Part shown: piece after piece, positions 1-8,375 of the stretch
How positions within the stretch are numbered: position 1 is the stretch's first letter
Layout: each line of letters begins with the position of its first letter
DNA from: Pyrococcus horikoshii OT3
Lineage (GTDB): Archaea > Methanobacteriota_B > Thermococci > Thermococcales > Thermococcaceae
Length of the DNA: 64,000 bases
Direction of reading: 5' to 3'
Assembly (NCBI RefSeq): GCF_000011105.1
Contig: NC_000961.1
Span: forward strand, 62,001 to 126,000
Position numbers and translations under genes: made by a program
Notes under the pieces: generated by a model
The model's database searches: none
Told to the model about the DNA's origin: nothing
Seen by the model: only the letters and a program-made list of their open reading frames with translations

Positions 1-417
1 GTTGAAAAAGTAAAGCCGGTTAAAGGTAGGACTATCATAGACGTCCTTCTCGAGGGCCTTCCAAGTGGAGGGGATATATTCCTTATAAAGGGAAATATGC
101 CCCTTGTAATGCCATTCTTCGTTAATTATATGAGCACTATTTTCATTGAAGAATCCCCAGATGCCCTGATACCTAAGTGGAAGGATGGTAGAATAGAACT
201 ATTTCATGCAATTTACAATGCTAGGGCCCTTAGAAATGCACTAGAAGGTATGAAAGCTGAAGGGGAAAAGAACATCGGTAATTTACCGAGATACTTGGAT
301 GCTGAATATCTATGCGTTGATGAACTTCTTGGAAGAAACGAAAAATTAATGTGGAGCTTTTTTGCAATTAGGGGTTCAGAAGATTTAAGGATCGTACTTA
401 AAAGTGGCATAATTTAG
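1..417 (+). CDS. MobA-like nucleotidyltransferase, C-terminal part
   Basis: The frame is open from base 1 to a TAG at 415-417, so the gene begins before the window. The visible 138 residues contain a GNMPLVMPFF segment, then DALIPKW and HAIYNA, which match the C-terminal half of MobA-type (molybdenum cofactor guanylyltransferase-like) NTP transferases, where a conserved 'P' loop is followed by 'G..EPLHA.Y'. The N-terminal nucleotide-binding GG signature is outside the window, so the substrate cannot be fixed. Thermococcales use tungstopterin enzymes, and mobB and moaA lie elsewhere in this window. A general sugar-nucleotide transferase remains possible. Confidence 0.6.
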   Translation, partial: VEKVKPVKGRTIIDVLLEGLPSGGDIFLIKGNMPLVMPFFVNYMSTIFIEESPDALIPKWKDGRIELFHAIYNARALRNALEGMKAEGEKNIGNLPRYLDAEYLCVDELLGRNEKLMWSFFAIRGSEDLRIVLKSGII

Positions 418-440
418 CGGATCACTTTTAACCATAGATG

Positions 441-454
441 AGGAAAATATAAAA
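441..454 (+). promoter_or_regulatory. BRE/TATA promoter of the NYN-domain gene pair
   Basis: A purine-rich BRE-like AGGAAA followed by ATATAAAA lies about 65 bases upstream of the ATG at 516. The expected start of transcription, about 25 bases downstream of the TATA centre, gives a leader of roughly 40 nt that contains the hairpin at 493-509. Confidence 0.55.
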
Positions 455-492
455 GCCTCAAAGTTTATTCTAATACGGTATCTCGCTCGTAT

Positions 493-509
493 CACCTATT
501 TCATAGGTG
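493..509 (+). promoter_or_regulatory. Leader hairpin covering the ribosome-binding site
   Basis: CACCTAT (493-499) and ATAGGTG (503-509) are perfect reverse complements separated by TTC. The 3' arm contains AGGTG, the Shine-Dalgarno element of the gene whose ATG is at 516. In the mRNA the 7-bp stem would hide the ribosome site; its regulatory use is inference. Confidence 0.45.
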
Positions 510-515
510 GCAACG

Positions 516-1094
516 ATGGCCCGCTGGGAGAGAATAGTTGAAGGAGTAAAAAGCATAGCATTGATTAAGCGTAAGATCATAAGTAGGGGAAAAAGGATTG
601 CTCTCCTCGTTGATGGTCCCAATATACTTAGGAAAGAGCTTGGAGTTCATCTGGAGGATATAGTGGAGGCCCTAAGTAGCCTTGGTAACATCAGGGTTGC
701 AAAGGTAATCCTCAATCAATACGCTCCTCAAAGTCTAATTGAAGCGGTGTCAAATCAAGGTTTTGAACCAGTAATTGTTGCCGGAGAAATAGGGGTAAAG
801 CTTGCAGTAGAAGCCATGAGAGAGGTTTACAATCCGAACATAGACATAATAGCTCTAGCAACAAGAAACACGGAATTCGTGCCAATAATACTCAAGGCAA
901 AGGAGAAAGGAAAAGAAACCGCAATAATAGGGGTAGAGCCTGGTTTTAGTTCGGCATTAAAGCATGCAGCAGATTATGTGATAGTACTAGAGTCGAGAGG
1001 TGAGTTGAGTGAAGAGGGTAATATCGAAGATATTGAAGAAGGAAAAGGAGAAGGAGGAAGAGGTAGAAGAAAAAACGATAGGCTTGATAATTGA
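516..1094 (+). CDS. NYN/PIN-like domain protein, copy 1
   Basis: A 192-residue protein of the archaeal NYN family (PIN-like nuclease fold, LabA/YacP relatives; TIGR00288-type). The first conserved acid is visible in LVDGPN (Asp33). The start is ATG 516, because GGTGG (506-510) sits five bases upstream; a GTG at 507 is in frame but lies in that ribosome site. It shares long blocks such as [13 protein letters not shown] with the next gene, so the two are tandem duplicates. At positions where copy 2 has GDTDV and RDADF, this copy has GEIGV and RNTEF, so the acidic cluster is reduced and nuclease activity is doubtful. The last 86 bases overlap copy 2 in another frame, giving a charged tail unlike the family. 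Confidence 0.75.
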   Translation: MARWERIVEGVKSIALIKRKIISRGKRIALLVDGPNILRKELGVHLEDIVEALSSLGNIRVAKVILNQYAPQSLIEAVSNQGFEPVIVAGEIGVKLAVEAMREVYNPNIDIIALATRNTEFVPIILKAKEKGKETAIIGVEPGFSSALKHAADYVIVLESRGELSEEGNIEDIEEGKGEGGRGRRKNDRLDN

Positions 1095-1500
1095 TGGACC
1101 GAACATTCTTAGAAAGGAATTTGGGATAAAGCTTGAGGACATAAAGAAGGCCTTAGAAAAAATTGGAAAGATCAGAGTAGCTAAAGTTGTTTTAAACCAG
1201 TACGCCCCTCAAGGATTGATAGAGGCCGTTGTTAATCAAGGTTTTGAACCCATAATCGTTGCAGGAGACACCGATGTTAGAGTGGCCATAGAGGCTATGG
1301 AACTAATTTACAATACAGACGTTGACGTTATAGCACTTGCAACCAGGGATGCAGATTTCCTACCCTTAATAAGTGAAGCCAAGAGAAAGGGAAAAGAAAC
1401 TGTGGTAATTGGGGTAGAACCGGGCTTTTCAGTGGCCCTACAGAATGCTGCAGATTATATAATAAAGATGGAGAAGAAAAAAGAAGCTGAAGGGTATTAG
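1009..1500 (+). CDS. NYN/PIN-like domain protein, copy 2 (intact acidic site)
   Basis: A 163-residue NYN-domain protein with the expected acidic residues: Asp29 in IIDGPN, the [11 protein letters not shown] segment, and RDADFLPL. The family is thought to act as metal-dependent RNases, possibly in RNA processing; the substrate is unknown. Translation starts at GTG 1009 behind GAGGTGA (997-1003), inside the 3' end of copy 1, an 86-base overlap. A lysine/glutamate-rich leader (about residues 9-22) precedes the domain. The stop overlaps the convergent cobO stop by 4 bases. It is a close paralogue of copy 1, and the pair is probably one transcript. Confidence 0.8.
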   Translation: MKRVISKILKKEKEKEEEVEEKTIGLIIDGPNILRKEFGIKLEDIKKALEKIGKIRVAKVVLNQYAPQGLIEAVVNQGFEPIIVAGDTDVRVAIEAMELIYNTDVDVIALATRDADFLPLISEAKRKGKETVVIGVEPGFSVALQNAADYIIKMEKKKEAEGY

Positions 1501-2024
1501 TATTCTACTCCTCTTCTGGCCAAAATTCCCCTTTGATAGGGGTGTTTTATCTCCCTCATTTCGGTAACATAATCAGCTAACTCGTAAAGTTCCTTGGGAC
1601 AGTATCTCCCAGTTAATACGAGTTCAGTATTCTTAGCTTTCTCTTGGATAAGCTCTTTGACTTCCTCAATATTTAGCATTCCAAAGCCCAAGGCCACACA
1701 TATCTCATCAAGTATCACTAGATCCCATTCACCGCTTTTTACAACTTCTCTAGCCCTTTCCAAAGCCCTTTTAGCTGCTTTAATGTCTTCCTCATCGGGC
1801 TTTCCGTGAACGAACTTAGGAAGACCATAAGATTCTATCTTAAAGTTACATTTTTCGGCCATAAAGTATTCCCCATAGACCTTGGGAGCTTTCATGAACT
1901 GGATTATGATAACCTTCCCGCCAGAACCAAGCATTCTAAGGGCTAGACCCAAAGCGGCCGTGGTTTTACCTTTTCCATTTCCAGTGTATATATGAATCAT
2001 GCCGAGTTTTTCTCTCCAGCTCAT
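1497..2024 (-). CDS. cobO: Corrinoid (cob(I)alamin) adenosyltransferase
   Basis: A 175-residue P-loop protein of the CobA/CobO/BtuR family, which transfers the adenosyl group from ATP to cob(I)alamin or precursor corrinoids. Walker A is TGNGKGKTT at residues 14-22, a Walker B-like VILDE lies near residue 105, and the family ending with [10 protein letters not shown] is present. Length is normal for the family. The start is ATG 2024; little ribosome site is visible. It converges on the NYN pair, with a 4-base stop overlap. No other corrinoid genes are nearby, which fits salvage of imported corrinoids. Confidence 0.85.
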   Translation of the reverse strand: MSWREKLGMIHIYTGNGKGKTTAALGLALRMLGSGGKVIIIQFMKAPKVYGEYFMAEKCNFKIESYGLPKFVHGKPDEEDIKAAKRALERAREVVKSGEWDLVILDEICVALGFGMLNIEEVKELIQEKAKNTELVLTGRYCPKELYELADYVTEMREIKHPYQRGILARRGVEY

Positions 2025-2095
2025 ATTATCACGGTTAAATTATTCACGATAAGGTTTTATACTTTTACGACGACCTAAAATTTCTGGGAGAGAAA

Positions 2096-2944
2096 GTGAG
2101 GATAATAAACCTCACATATTTCTTCCGAGACTTATTAGTGTTCATCATAACAACATCTGCTACTATTATTATAATCGCCCTAAGAAAGAATGCAAGGGAA
2201 GCCATGAAATATAAACCATTCTCAATGGCGAGTATCTTTGGCCTACTTAGTTTTCTTCTTATATCCCTAGCAGAGCTCATAGGGATGCTGATAAATACCG
2301 CAGTCTTAATCAACCAGTACGAAACTTGGCAATTCTTCAGAAGCATAATATTTACGATGGCTGCATTCTTTCTCTTAGCCTCTGTCCTCTCATTTTACGT
2401 GCCATTTGGAAAGAAAAGGTATGTAATATTTAAGGTCGTCTCTGAAGCAAAGCTAAGCAAGTTATGGGGAGCGTACTATTGTGATAGAAACTCCTGCTAT
2501 GCTGTCTTTAAAGCTCTCCTCAATGCTAGATTACCTGGGATAGCTATAGCCAGGGATCCACCCGAGATCTTTAGAGAAAAGCTCGGGCTACATCTCACAC
2601 CAGTCATTTGGATTTCAAAGATCAAACATGAGGATGCCGTTTCCCCTACAAGGCTCGAGTTTTTAATTCAAAGACTTGCTGATTTCTTGAAATCTGTAGA
2701 TATAGATAAGGTTATTTTAATTGACTGTCTTGACTATTTAATACTTGAAAATGGAGAAAAGGCCGTCTCAAAATTCATAACTAAGCTAAAAGACCTTTCA
2801 ATTCTACATAGAGGGATAACCCTAGTAACCCTAGATGAGGAAGTACTCCCAGATAACATGATCCACTTCCTGAAGAGTGAACTTGAACCCGTTTCAAACC
2901 TTAACATAAATGAGATAGAATTATTAAATAATCCTCAAAACTAA
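2096..2944 (+). CDS. DUF835 membrane-anchored protein
   Basis: 282 residues. The N-terminal third has three hydrophobic helices (about residues 11-28, 43-68 and 84-104), followed by a soluble C-terminal domain (about 110-275) that matches DUF835, a family largely confined to Thermococcales and relatives. The soluble domain has alternating hydrophobic strands and helices (KVILIDCLDYLI, GITLVTLDEE) suggestive of an alpha/beta fold. No catalytic motif is recognisable and function is unknown. The start is GTG 2096 with GGGAGAG (2087-2093) upstream. It reads divergently from cobO. The next gene starts 5 bases after its stop, so the two may be co-transcribed. Confidence 0.7.
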   Translation: MRIINLTYFFRDLLVFIITTSATIIIIALRKNAREAMKYKPFSMASIFGLLSFLLISLAELIGMLINTAVLINQYETWQFFRSIIFTMAAFFLLASVLSFYVPFGKKRYVIFKVVSEAKLSKLWGAYYCDRNSCYAVFKALLNARLPGIAIARDPPEIFREKLGLHLTPVIWISKIKHEDAVSPTRLEFLIQRLADFLKSVDIDKVILIDCLDYLILENGEKAVSKFITKLKDLSILHRGITLVTLDEEVLPDNMIHFLKSELEPVSNLNINEIELLNNPQN

Positions 2945-2948
2945 GAAC

Positions 2949-4034
2949 ATGAAAGCCCAAGAGTTAGGGATTAAAATTGGCGTGTTTAAGCCAGGGAAGA
3001 GAAACAAAATAACTGACGTTAAAGGAGTTAAAGTGGGACACGTAACATTAATCAAGGGAAAAGGGAAGCTGATACCAGGAAAGGGACCAGTAAGAACAGG
3101 TGTTACCGCAATACTACCACACGAAGGGAACATATACAAAGAGAAAGTTCTAGCAGGAGCTTTCGTAATGAACGGGTATTCTAAGCCAGTTGGCTTGATC
3201 CAGCTTTGGGAGCTGGGAACTATAGAAACCCCAATAATATTGACGAACACGTTGAGCATTGGAACGGCCGTTGAAGGCCTTTTAGATTACATTCTAGAGG
3301 AGAATGAAGACATAGGCGTTACAACTGGTTCAGTTAACCCCCTAGTGCTGGAGTGCAACGATTCATACCTTAATGACATCAGGGGAAGGCACGTCAAGAG
3401 GGAACATGTGGTTGAGGCAATAAAGAGAGCAGATGAAGACTTTGAAGAAGGAGCAGTAGGAGCTGGAACCGGAATGAGCGCCTTTGAATTCAAAGGAGGA
3501 ATAGGATCCGCTTCAAGGATAGTGGAAATAGAGGGTAAGAAATATACCGTGGGGGCACTAGTTCTTAGCAACTTTGGAAGGAGGGAAGATCTAACGATCG
3601 CTGGAGTTCCAGTTGGATTGGAACTTAAAAATTGGCCAGGAAGAGGGGGAGAGGGAAAAGGGAGCATTATAATGATAATAGCAACCGATGCCCCCCTAAC
3701 GGGTAGGCAATTAAATAGGGTAGCCAAGAGGGCCATTGTAGGGCTGGCCAGAACGGGTGGATACGCTTACAATGGGAGCGGGGATATAGCGGTAGCATTC
3801 TCAACGGCCAATAGGATTAAACACTATGAAAAGGAGGTCATCGAAATAAAAGCGCTCCCAGATTCTGTAATCTCTCCCCTGTTTAAGGCCACTGCTGAAG
3901 CAGTGGAAGAGGCCATAATAAATTCCCTGCTAGAGGCAAGAACGATGGATGGAAGAGATAACCATGTTAGGTATGCACTTCCAAAAGAGGAGTTGCTAAG
4001 GATAATGAGGAGATACGGGAGGTTGGAGGAATGA
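2949..4034 (+). CDS. DmpA-type (family S58) self-processing aminopeptidase
   Basis: 361 residues, the full length of the S58/P1 family (DmpA, BapA). These enzymes are made as one chain and cut themselves before the nucleophile to give alpha and beta subunits; known members release N-terminal L- or D-amino acids or beta-amino acids. The predicted cut lies between Gly238 and Ser239 in GKGSIIM, followed by the family block ATDAPL, with QLNRVAKRA and GLARTG after it. The N-terminal ITDVKGVKVGH block is also typical. The stop overlaps the ATG of the next gene (ATGA). Substrate preference cannot be read from sequence. Confidence 0.85.
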   Translation: MKAQELGIKIGVFKPGKRNKITDVKGVKVGHVTLIKGKGKLIPGKGPVRTGVTAILPHEGNIYKEKVLAGAFVMNGYSKPVGLIQLWELGTIETPIILTNTLSIGTAVEGLLDYILEENEDIGVTTGSVNPLVLECNDSYLNDIRGRHVKREHVVEAIKRADEDFEEGAVGAGTGMSAFEFKGGIGSASRIVEIEGKKYTVGALVLSNFGRREDLTIAGVPVGLELKNWPGRGGEGKGSIIMIIATDAPLTGRQLNRVAKRAIVGLARTGGYAYNGSGDIAVAFSTANRIKHYEKEVIEIKALPDSVISPLFKATAEAVEEAIINSLLEARTMDGRDNHVRYALPKEELLRIMRRYGRLEE

Positions 4035-5098
4035 AGTTCATAGTGAAAACTCAGATGGATATGGAAGCGGTCGCAGGTAACTACATAAGGGAAGTCCTTC
4101 CAAACGCTAAAGTTACGATAGCCCCAGAGGGATATCCTGGGATAGTAATAGTTGAGAGCGAAGAGGAAAACGCCTTACAAAAGATATTAGAAGTCCCAGA
4201 GGTGGAAAAAGTTTACCCGGTATTAATTGAGGTTCCAGCCAACCTTGATTCCATAAAAAGTGCAGCGGATGAAATTGTAAAATATATAAAGGAAGGAGAG
4301 ACATTCGCAGTTAGGACAAAGAAGAGGGGAAAAAGAGATTTCTCGAGCGTGGATGTTAACGTGGTGCTCGGGGCTAGAATAAAAGATTTAACGAACGCAG
4401 AGGTCAATTTAAGCTATCCGGATAAAGTTGTTCAGGTGGAGATAATAGGGGAGAAAGCGTACATCTCGGTAATACCTGGGAAAGAATACACGAAATGGAA
4501 GAAGTACCCAAAGGATAAGCCCGACTGCAGGAAGCTATTTAGGAAGTTAACTATCGTCCAAATGCCGTACTGGGGAGATTATAAAACTGCTAGAGCTTTC
4601 GGAGAAAAGATAGGTAGAGCTGCACAAGCCTTTGAGGTTAAGGAATTAATAATAGCTCCAAAGGAAAAGATGAACGCTTATGAGCTTATGGCCTTCATAA
4701 GGGGAGTTAAAGAAGGGCAGGAGAGTAGGTATCAGATTCAGAAAGAAGCCTATCCCTGGGAAGTTGAAAAGGTTCCAGTAACGGTTTGGGATCTGTATCA
4801 GGTGATAAGGGATAAGAGGAGGAACAGGAGGCTCATAATAATAACCGATCCCAAGGGCCCAACCCTAAACGAGGTAAAGGATAAGCTCGCCAGGGATATG
4901 TATTACGCGAAGGAGATCATCATATTCATAGGATCCAGGGAAGGAATACCAATCGGCTTGTTCAGGTTTGCAGATTACGTAGTTGATCTAGCCCCCTACA
5001 TGACCTTTGCCACGGAGCACGGTATACCAGCAACGCTGGTAGCCCTATGGACGATCTATGAAGAGGAGCTTAGAAGGAGGGGTGAAATAAACGACTAA
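4031..5098 (+). CDS. THUMP-SPOUT predicted RNA methyltransferase
   Basis: 355 residues. The N-terminal half (about 1-155) has a THUMP-like RNA-binding domain, with GETFAVRTKKRG as the recognisable strand-turn. The C-terminal half (about 175-345) has the SPOUT-class signature order: LIIITDPKGPTL, then IIIFIGSREGIPIG, then TFATEHGIPATL, forming the knotted S-adenosylmethionine pocket. The likely substrate is tRNA or rRNA; the modified base is unknown. The ATG overlaps the upstream stop by 4 bases, so translation is probably coupled to the peptidase gene. Confidence 0.75.
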   Translation: MKFIVKTQMDMEAVAGNYIREVLPNAKVTIAPEGYPGIVIVESEEENALQKILEVPEVEKVYPVLIEVPANLDSIKSAADEIVKYIKEGETFAVRTKKRGKRDFSSVDVNVVLGARIKDLTNAEVNLSYPDKVVQVEIIGEKAYISVIPGKEYTKWKKYPKDKPDCRKLFRKLTIVQMPYWGDYKTARAFGEKIGRAAQAFEVKELIIAPKEKMNAYELMAFIRGVKEGQESRYQIQKEAYPWEVEKVPVTVWDLYQVIRDKRRNRRLIIITDPKGPTLNEVKDKLARDMYYAKEIIIFIGSREGIPIGLFRFADYVVDLAPYMTFATEHGIPATLVALWTIYEEELRRRGEIND

Positions 5099-5103
5099 AA
5101 AGG

Positions 5104-5838
5104 TTAGCCATTTATTATTATCTCAATTCTCTTTCCTTCCCTATACCCCTTCATCGCTGAGAGCATTCCCTTTATTGTCTTCTCAACGAGCTCTTGAACC
5201 CAGTCTTTCAGGTAGAGAGGTTGCCCATCTATCTTTATTATAACCTTAGGTCTTGAACTTAAAACGACACAATCGTTAACGCTTTTCTCACCTTTAACTA
5301 TTAATTTAGCCATCTGCTCACAGTTAAAGCCGCAAAGTCCGCAATCTATATTGGGTAACATAAAGCCTCGCTTAAGCACGAGTTCAGCAAGCTTCTCTGG
5401 TTCTCTTGTCCCATCTATAACTGGTAAACCATCAACTTCCTTAACCCCCTGGGAAGCTATCACGCCGCTGACGGCTATTGCTAAACCATCGTTGAGCTCC
5501 CTTACTTCATCCTCGGACCTTGCACATATCACCTTAGGGACATGCTTTATCGACTTAAACCCCTCTATCAGCACTACATCAGATGAGATCATGGAGAATA
5601 ATGCGTTTATGTCTTTAGCCTTGAAGAGTAAGGCATCCGTATCCTTAGCATGAACCAAAACTGAATCCGCGATCCTGGAAAATTTCCAAGTATCAGTCCC
5701 TGGCCTGTCGAATTCCGAATGCATGCTCTTAACTATCGCAACCCTATAGCCCTTCTCCTTCAGAACCCTGGCAACCTTCTCTATCGTCGTCGTTTTACCA
5801 CTCTTCTTGAATCCTACAAAGGCCATGGCCCTAATCAA
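5104..5838 (-). CDS. mobB: MobB-like GTPase with C-terminal cysteine cluster
   Basis: 244 residues. A MobB-type P-loop (GFKKSGKTT, residues 9-17) heads a domain that binds GTP for molybdopterin-guanine dinucleotide synthesis; in Thermococcales the metal is usually tungsten. A second part (about residues 164-190) carries DCGLCGFNC and a later Cys, a pattern of a small Fe-S or zinc site seen in archaeal MobB fusions. The start is TTG 5838, because ILFVGFKK-type homologues begin just upstream of the P-loop; ATG 5826 is an alternative. It overlaps the upstream Sm-like gene by 8 bases, indicating one operon. Confidence 0.8.
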   Translation of the reverse strand: MIRAMAFVGFKKSGKTTTIEKVARVLKEKGYRVAIVKSMHSEFDRPGTDTWKFSRIADSVLVHAKDTDALLFKAKDINALFSMISSDVVLIEGFKSIKHVPKVICARSEDEVRELNDGLAIAVSGVIASQGVKEVDGLPVIDGTREPEKLAELVLKRGFMLPNIDCGLCGFNCEQMAKLIVKGEKSVNDCVVLSSRPKVIIKIDGQPLYLKDWVQELVEKTIKGMLSAMKGYREGKRIEIIING

Positions 5839-6040
5839 TTAGCATCACCCAACTTACATCGTCTAAAGAGACCAGCATAGCTTTTCCCTTATTCCCCAGG
5901 AAATCAACTACATCCCTCAATAACATCGTTTCACCGTCAAAGTCCTCGAGGATACCAGTAAATGAGTGCTCGCTACCAACGGTTACGGCTACCTTATGCC
6001 CCTTCCATTCTGTGAGAACTTTTTCAAGCAAGCTCTCCAT
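5831..6040 (-). CDS. Small Sm/Lsm-like protein
   Basis: 69 residues. The pattern of short strands, WKGHKVAVTV, then FTGILEDFDGETMLLRDV, then a final strand MLVSLDDVSWVML, resembles the Sm1 and Sm2 motifs of Lsm proteins (G.L...D...N/D). The classic archaeal Lsm alpha has an Asn in the D.hhN motif; here GETML takes that place, so RNA binding may differ. It is the first gene of a leftward pair with mobB (8-base overlap) and is divergent from the aldolase gene. The link to the pterin cofactor pathway is only positional. Confidence 0.6.
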   Translation of the reverse strand: MESLLEKVLTEWKGHKVAVTVGSEHSFTGILEDFDGETMLLRDVVDFLGNKGKAMLVSLDDVSWVMLID

Positions 6041-6069
6041 GGATCCTCCCCTGGACTGAAAAAATTGTG

Positions 6070-6087
6070 AATATTTTTAATATTTTA
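6070..6087 (+). promoter_or_regulatory. A/T-rich promoter region of the aldolase gene
   Basis: AATATTTTTAATATTTTA lies about 50-60 bases upstream of the ATG at 6134 in the divergent gap between the Sm-like gene and fba. It is the only TATA-like element there. I found no TATCAC-N5-GTGATA glycolytic regulator box. Confidence 0.4.
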
Positions 6088-6133
6088 GTAAGGACTTTAA
6101 AGGAAAGGAGCATATGGTTTGAGGTGGTGAACT

Positions 6134-6979
6134 ATGGAAGCCCTTCAAAATCTCGGTATAAGGAGGAGGCTAAAGAGGTTCTTTAGGAGGGATGGTAGGG
6201 CTCTGATATTTGCAATGGATCACGGATTTGAACATGGGCCTACAGATTTCGAACCTGTTTGGGAGCACGTTAATCCCAAGGTAATTATAAGGAAAGTTGT
6301 AAGGGCCGGGATAGATGGAGTAATGATGCTCCCAGGAATTGCAAGAATTGCGGGAGATGAAGTTAAGCCTGACGTTGGATTAATGATAAAGCTGACTAGC
6401 AAAACGAACCTAAGGCCAAAGCCCGATCAACTTCTCCAAAGCCAGCTTGCCTATGTTGAGGATGCAATAAAGCTAGGCGCAGATGCCATAGCCGCAACCG
6501 TTTACTGGGGTTCTCCCCAGGAGGATACAATGATAAGACAGTTCGCCGAGATAGCGAGCTATGCCCACGATCTAGGTTACCCAGTTGTGCAGTTCGCATA
6601 TCCAAGGGGGCCCTATATTGATGAAAAGTATGGAAAGAAAGAAGACTACAGGGTAGTGATGTACGGGGCTAGGGCCGCGGCCGAGAGCGGGGCCGATATG
6701 ATAAAAACTTACTGGACAGGCTCAAAGGAAACATTCGCAAAGGTAGTAGAGGCCGCAGCGGGAGTTCCCGTCCTCATGAGCGGAGGAGCAAAAACGGATA
6801 ATCCATTAGATTTCCTAAAGGTTGTTTGGGAGGTTATAGAGGCCGGAGGATCTGGAGCAGTCGTTGGAAGGAATATTTTCCAGAGAGAAAATCCTGAATC
6901 AATGATAAGAGCACTAATAAGGGTAATCCACAGGAACGAAGATCCGGAAGAGGCCGCAAAAGCTGAGGGCCTCATTTAG
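6134..6979 (+). CDS. fba: Archaeal class I fructose-1,6-bisphosphate aldolase
   Basis: 281 residues, the length of archaeal-type class I aldolases (FbaB/DhnA family), which cleave or form fructose 1,6-bisphosphate through a Schiff base. The lysine is Lys191 in [10 protein letters not shown]. The N-terminal [11 protein letters not shown] and C-terminal phosphate-binding SGGAK and [10 protein letters not shown] segments are present. In Thermococcales the enzyme serves gluconeogenesis and the modified glycolysis. The start is ATG 6134 behind GAGGTGG (6121-6127). It stands alone on its strand with its own promoter. No unusual residues were seen. Confidence 0.95.
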
Positions 6980-7040
6980 CCTCCACTTCTTTTTCCATAA
7001 ATCCCTTAAATAGGATTTTGAATCCGTAAGCGGTGGTGCG

Positions 7041-7892
7041 ATGCTACTTTACACGTATCGCTCATTCGACATGGAACTCCCAACGGTGGATATCAAAGAT
7101 GCTGACTACATAATCCTGGGATTACCATTTGATGGTACCACAAGCTATAAACCAGGAGCAAGATTCGGGCCAGTACTAATTAGGCAGGCTACCCTAAATC
7201 TTGAAAGTTACATCTTAGATTATGATATTGACATTGCAGAATTGAAAATTGCCGATGCGGGGGATGTAGCACTACCGGTGAGCATAGAAGATGCGATAAA
7301 GGTAGCAGTTGAAACCATTAAAGAAGTTAGAAGTATTAACCCTAGAGCACTACCAATCTTCCTGGGAGGAGAGCATTCAATGACTTACCCACCAGTTAAA
7401 GTCCTCGAACCTAAAAGCTACGTTGTTTTCGATGCTCATCTAGACTTAAGGGATTCCTATCAAGGGTCGAGGTTTAATCATGCATGCGTTGCGAGGAGAA
7501 TACACGAAATGGGGGTAAAGGTTGCAATATTTGGGGTTAGGAGTGGAACTAGAGAAGAGGTCATGTTTGCAAGTCAGAGTGGAATAGAATGGGTTCACGC
7601 TAGGGATTACAATTTTGACGCATTCGTTGATTTAGTTTCATCTCTTCCCGAACCGGTTTACGTTTCCATAGATGTGGATGTCTTTGATCTTCCCTTAGTT
7701 CCAGAAACTGGAACGCCGGAACCTGGAGGGCTTGGATTCTGGGAGGTCATAGAGGCCCTAGAATGGCTCACCAAAAGAAAGAAGGTAGCAGGTTTCGATA
7801 TAATGGAAGTATCTGGAGATAGATTGGGAAACTCAACCTCGATAACCGCGGCTAAGCTCCTCTTCTATGTAATAGGTATGAGTGCTAGGTGA
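7041..7892 (+). CDS. speB: Agmatinase (ureohydrolase family)
   Basis: 283 residues of the arginase/agmatinase superfamily. The metal-binding residues are visible: His112 in GGEHS, Asp131/His133/Asp135 in DAHLD, and Asp211/Asp213 in SIDVDVFD. Agmatinase hydrolyses agmatine to putrescine and urea in polyamine synthesis; an agmatinase has been characterised in P. horikoshii, consistent with this call. The start is the ATG at 7041, just behind GGTGG (7032-7036). It is followed 6 bases later by a THUMP gene, so the two are probably co-transcribed. Confidence 0.9.
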   Translation: MLLYTYRSFDMELPTVDIKDADYIILGLPFDGTTSYKPGARFGPVLIRQATLNLESYILDYDIDIAELKIADAGDVALPVSIEDAIKVAVETIKEVRSINPRALPIFLGGEHSMTYPPVKVLEPKSYVVFDAHLDLRDSYQGSRFNHACVARRIHEMGVKVAIFGVRSGTREEVMFASQSGIEWVHARDYNFDAFVDLVSSLPEPVYVSIDVDVFDLPLVPETGTPEPGGLGFWEVIEALEWLTKRKKVAGFDIMEVSGDRLGNSTSITAAKLLFYVIGMSAR

Positions 7893-7898
7893 AAACTA

Positions 7899-8375
7899 AT
7901 GAAATTCATAGCAACCTGCCCCCCAGGAAGAGAAGGAGAAGCTATACTCGAACTCGAGTGGGGGATAGAAGCTAAGGTAAGGAGAACCCGATGGGGAGGA
8001 GTATTAATAGGAGAGACTGAACTCAACAAGGAAGAGGTGTTTAAAAGGCTACAATCCTTCGAAACGTTTGCCCTTCAGAAGATTATTCCTATAGATTTGT
8101 TCATACCATTAGAGAAGCTTAACGATGTGATAGGGGAGATAGCAACGAAGATTCCTAAGGGAAAAAGCTTCGCCGTCAGGGCCAAAGTTAGAGGCGCCAA
8201 AATTGGAGAGAAAAGCCTTGAAATTGAAATTGGGGGATTAATAAAGCGAATTACGGGGAATCCAGTTAACCTAGAAAATCCAGAGTACCTCCTCATAATA
8301 GAGGTTCTGGGGAAAAAAGCTGGAGTAGCGCTAATAAAACCAGATGATATTATAAAGCTAGAAGTTAAACCTTAA
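7899..8375 (+). CDS. THUMP-domain RNA-binding protein
   Basis: 158 residues consisting mainly of an N-terminal ferredoxin-like part and a THUMP domain; [21 protein letters not shown] is the THUMP core (about residues 87-107). There is no methyltransferase or thiouridylase domain, so it resembles Tan1-type partners of tRNA-modifying enzymes. Its THUMP core is similar in form to that of the gene at 4031. The ATG lies 6 bases after speB and the stop overlaps the convergent queC stop by 4 bases. The tRNA target is unknown. Confidence 0.7.
   Translation: MKFIATCPPGREGEAILELEWGIEAKVRRTRWGGVLIGETELNKEEVFKRLQSFETFALQKIIPIDLFIPLEKLNDVIGEIATKIPKGKSFAVRAKVRGAKIGEKSLEIEIGGLIKRITGNPVNLENPEYLLIIEVLGKKAGVALIKPDDIIKLEVKP

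Noticed and set aside
6041-6133. Glycolytic/gluconeogenic regulator box (TATCAC-N5-GTGATA) upstream of fba or ppsA
   Set aside because: I searched both upstream regions by eye and found no acceptable match.
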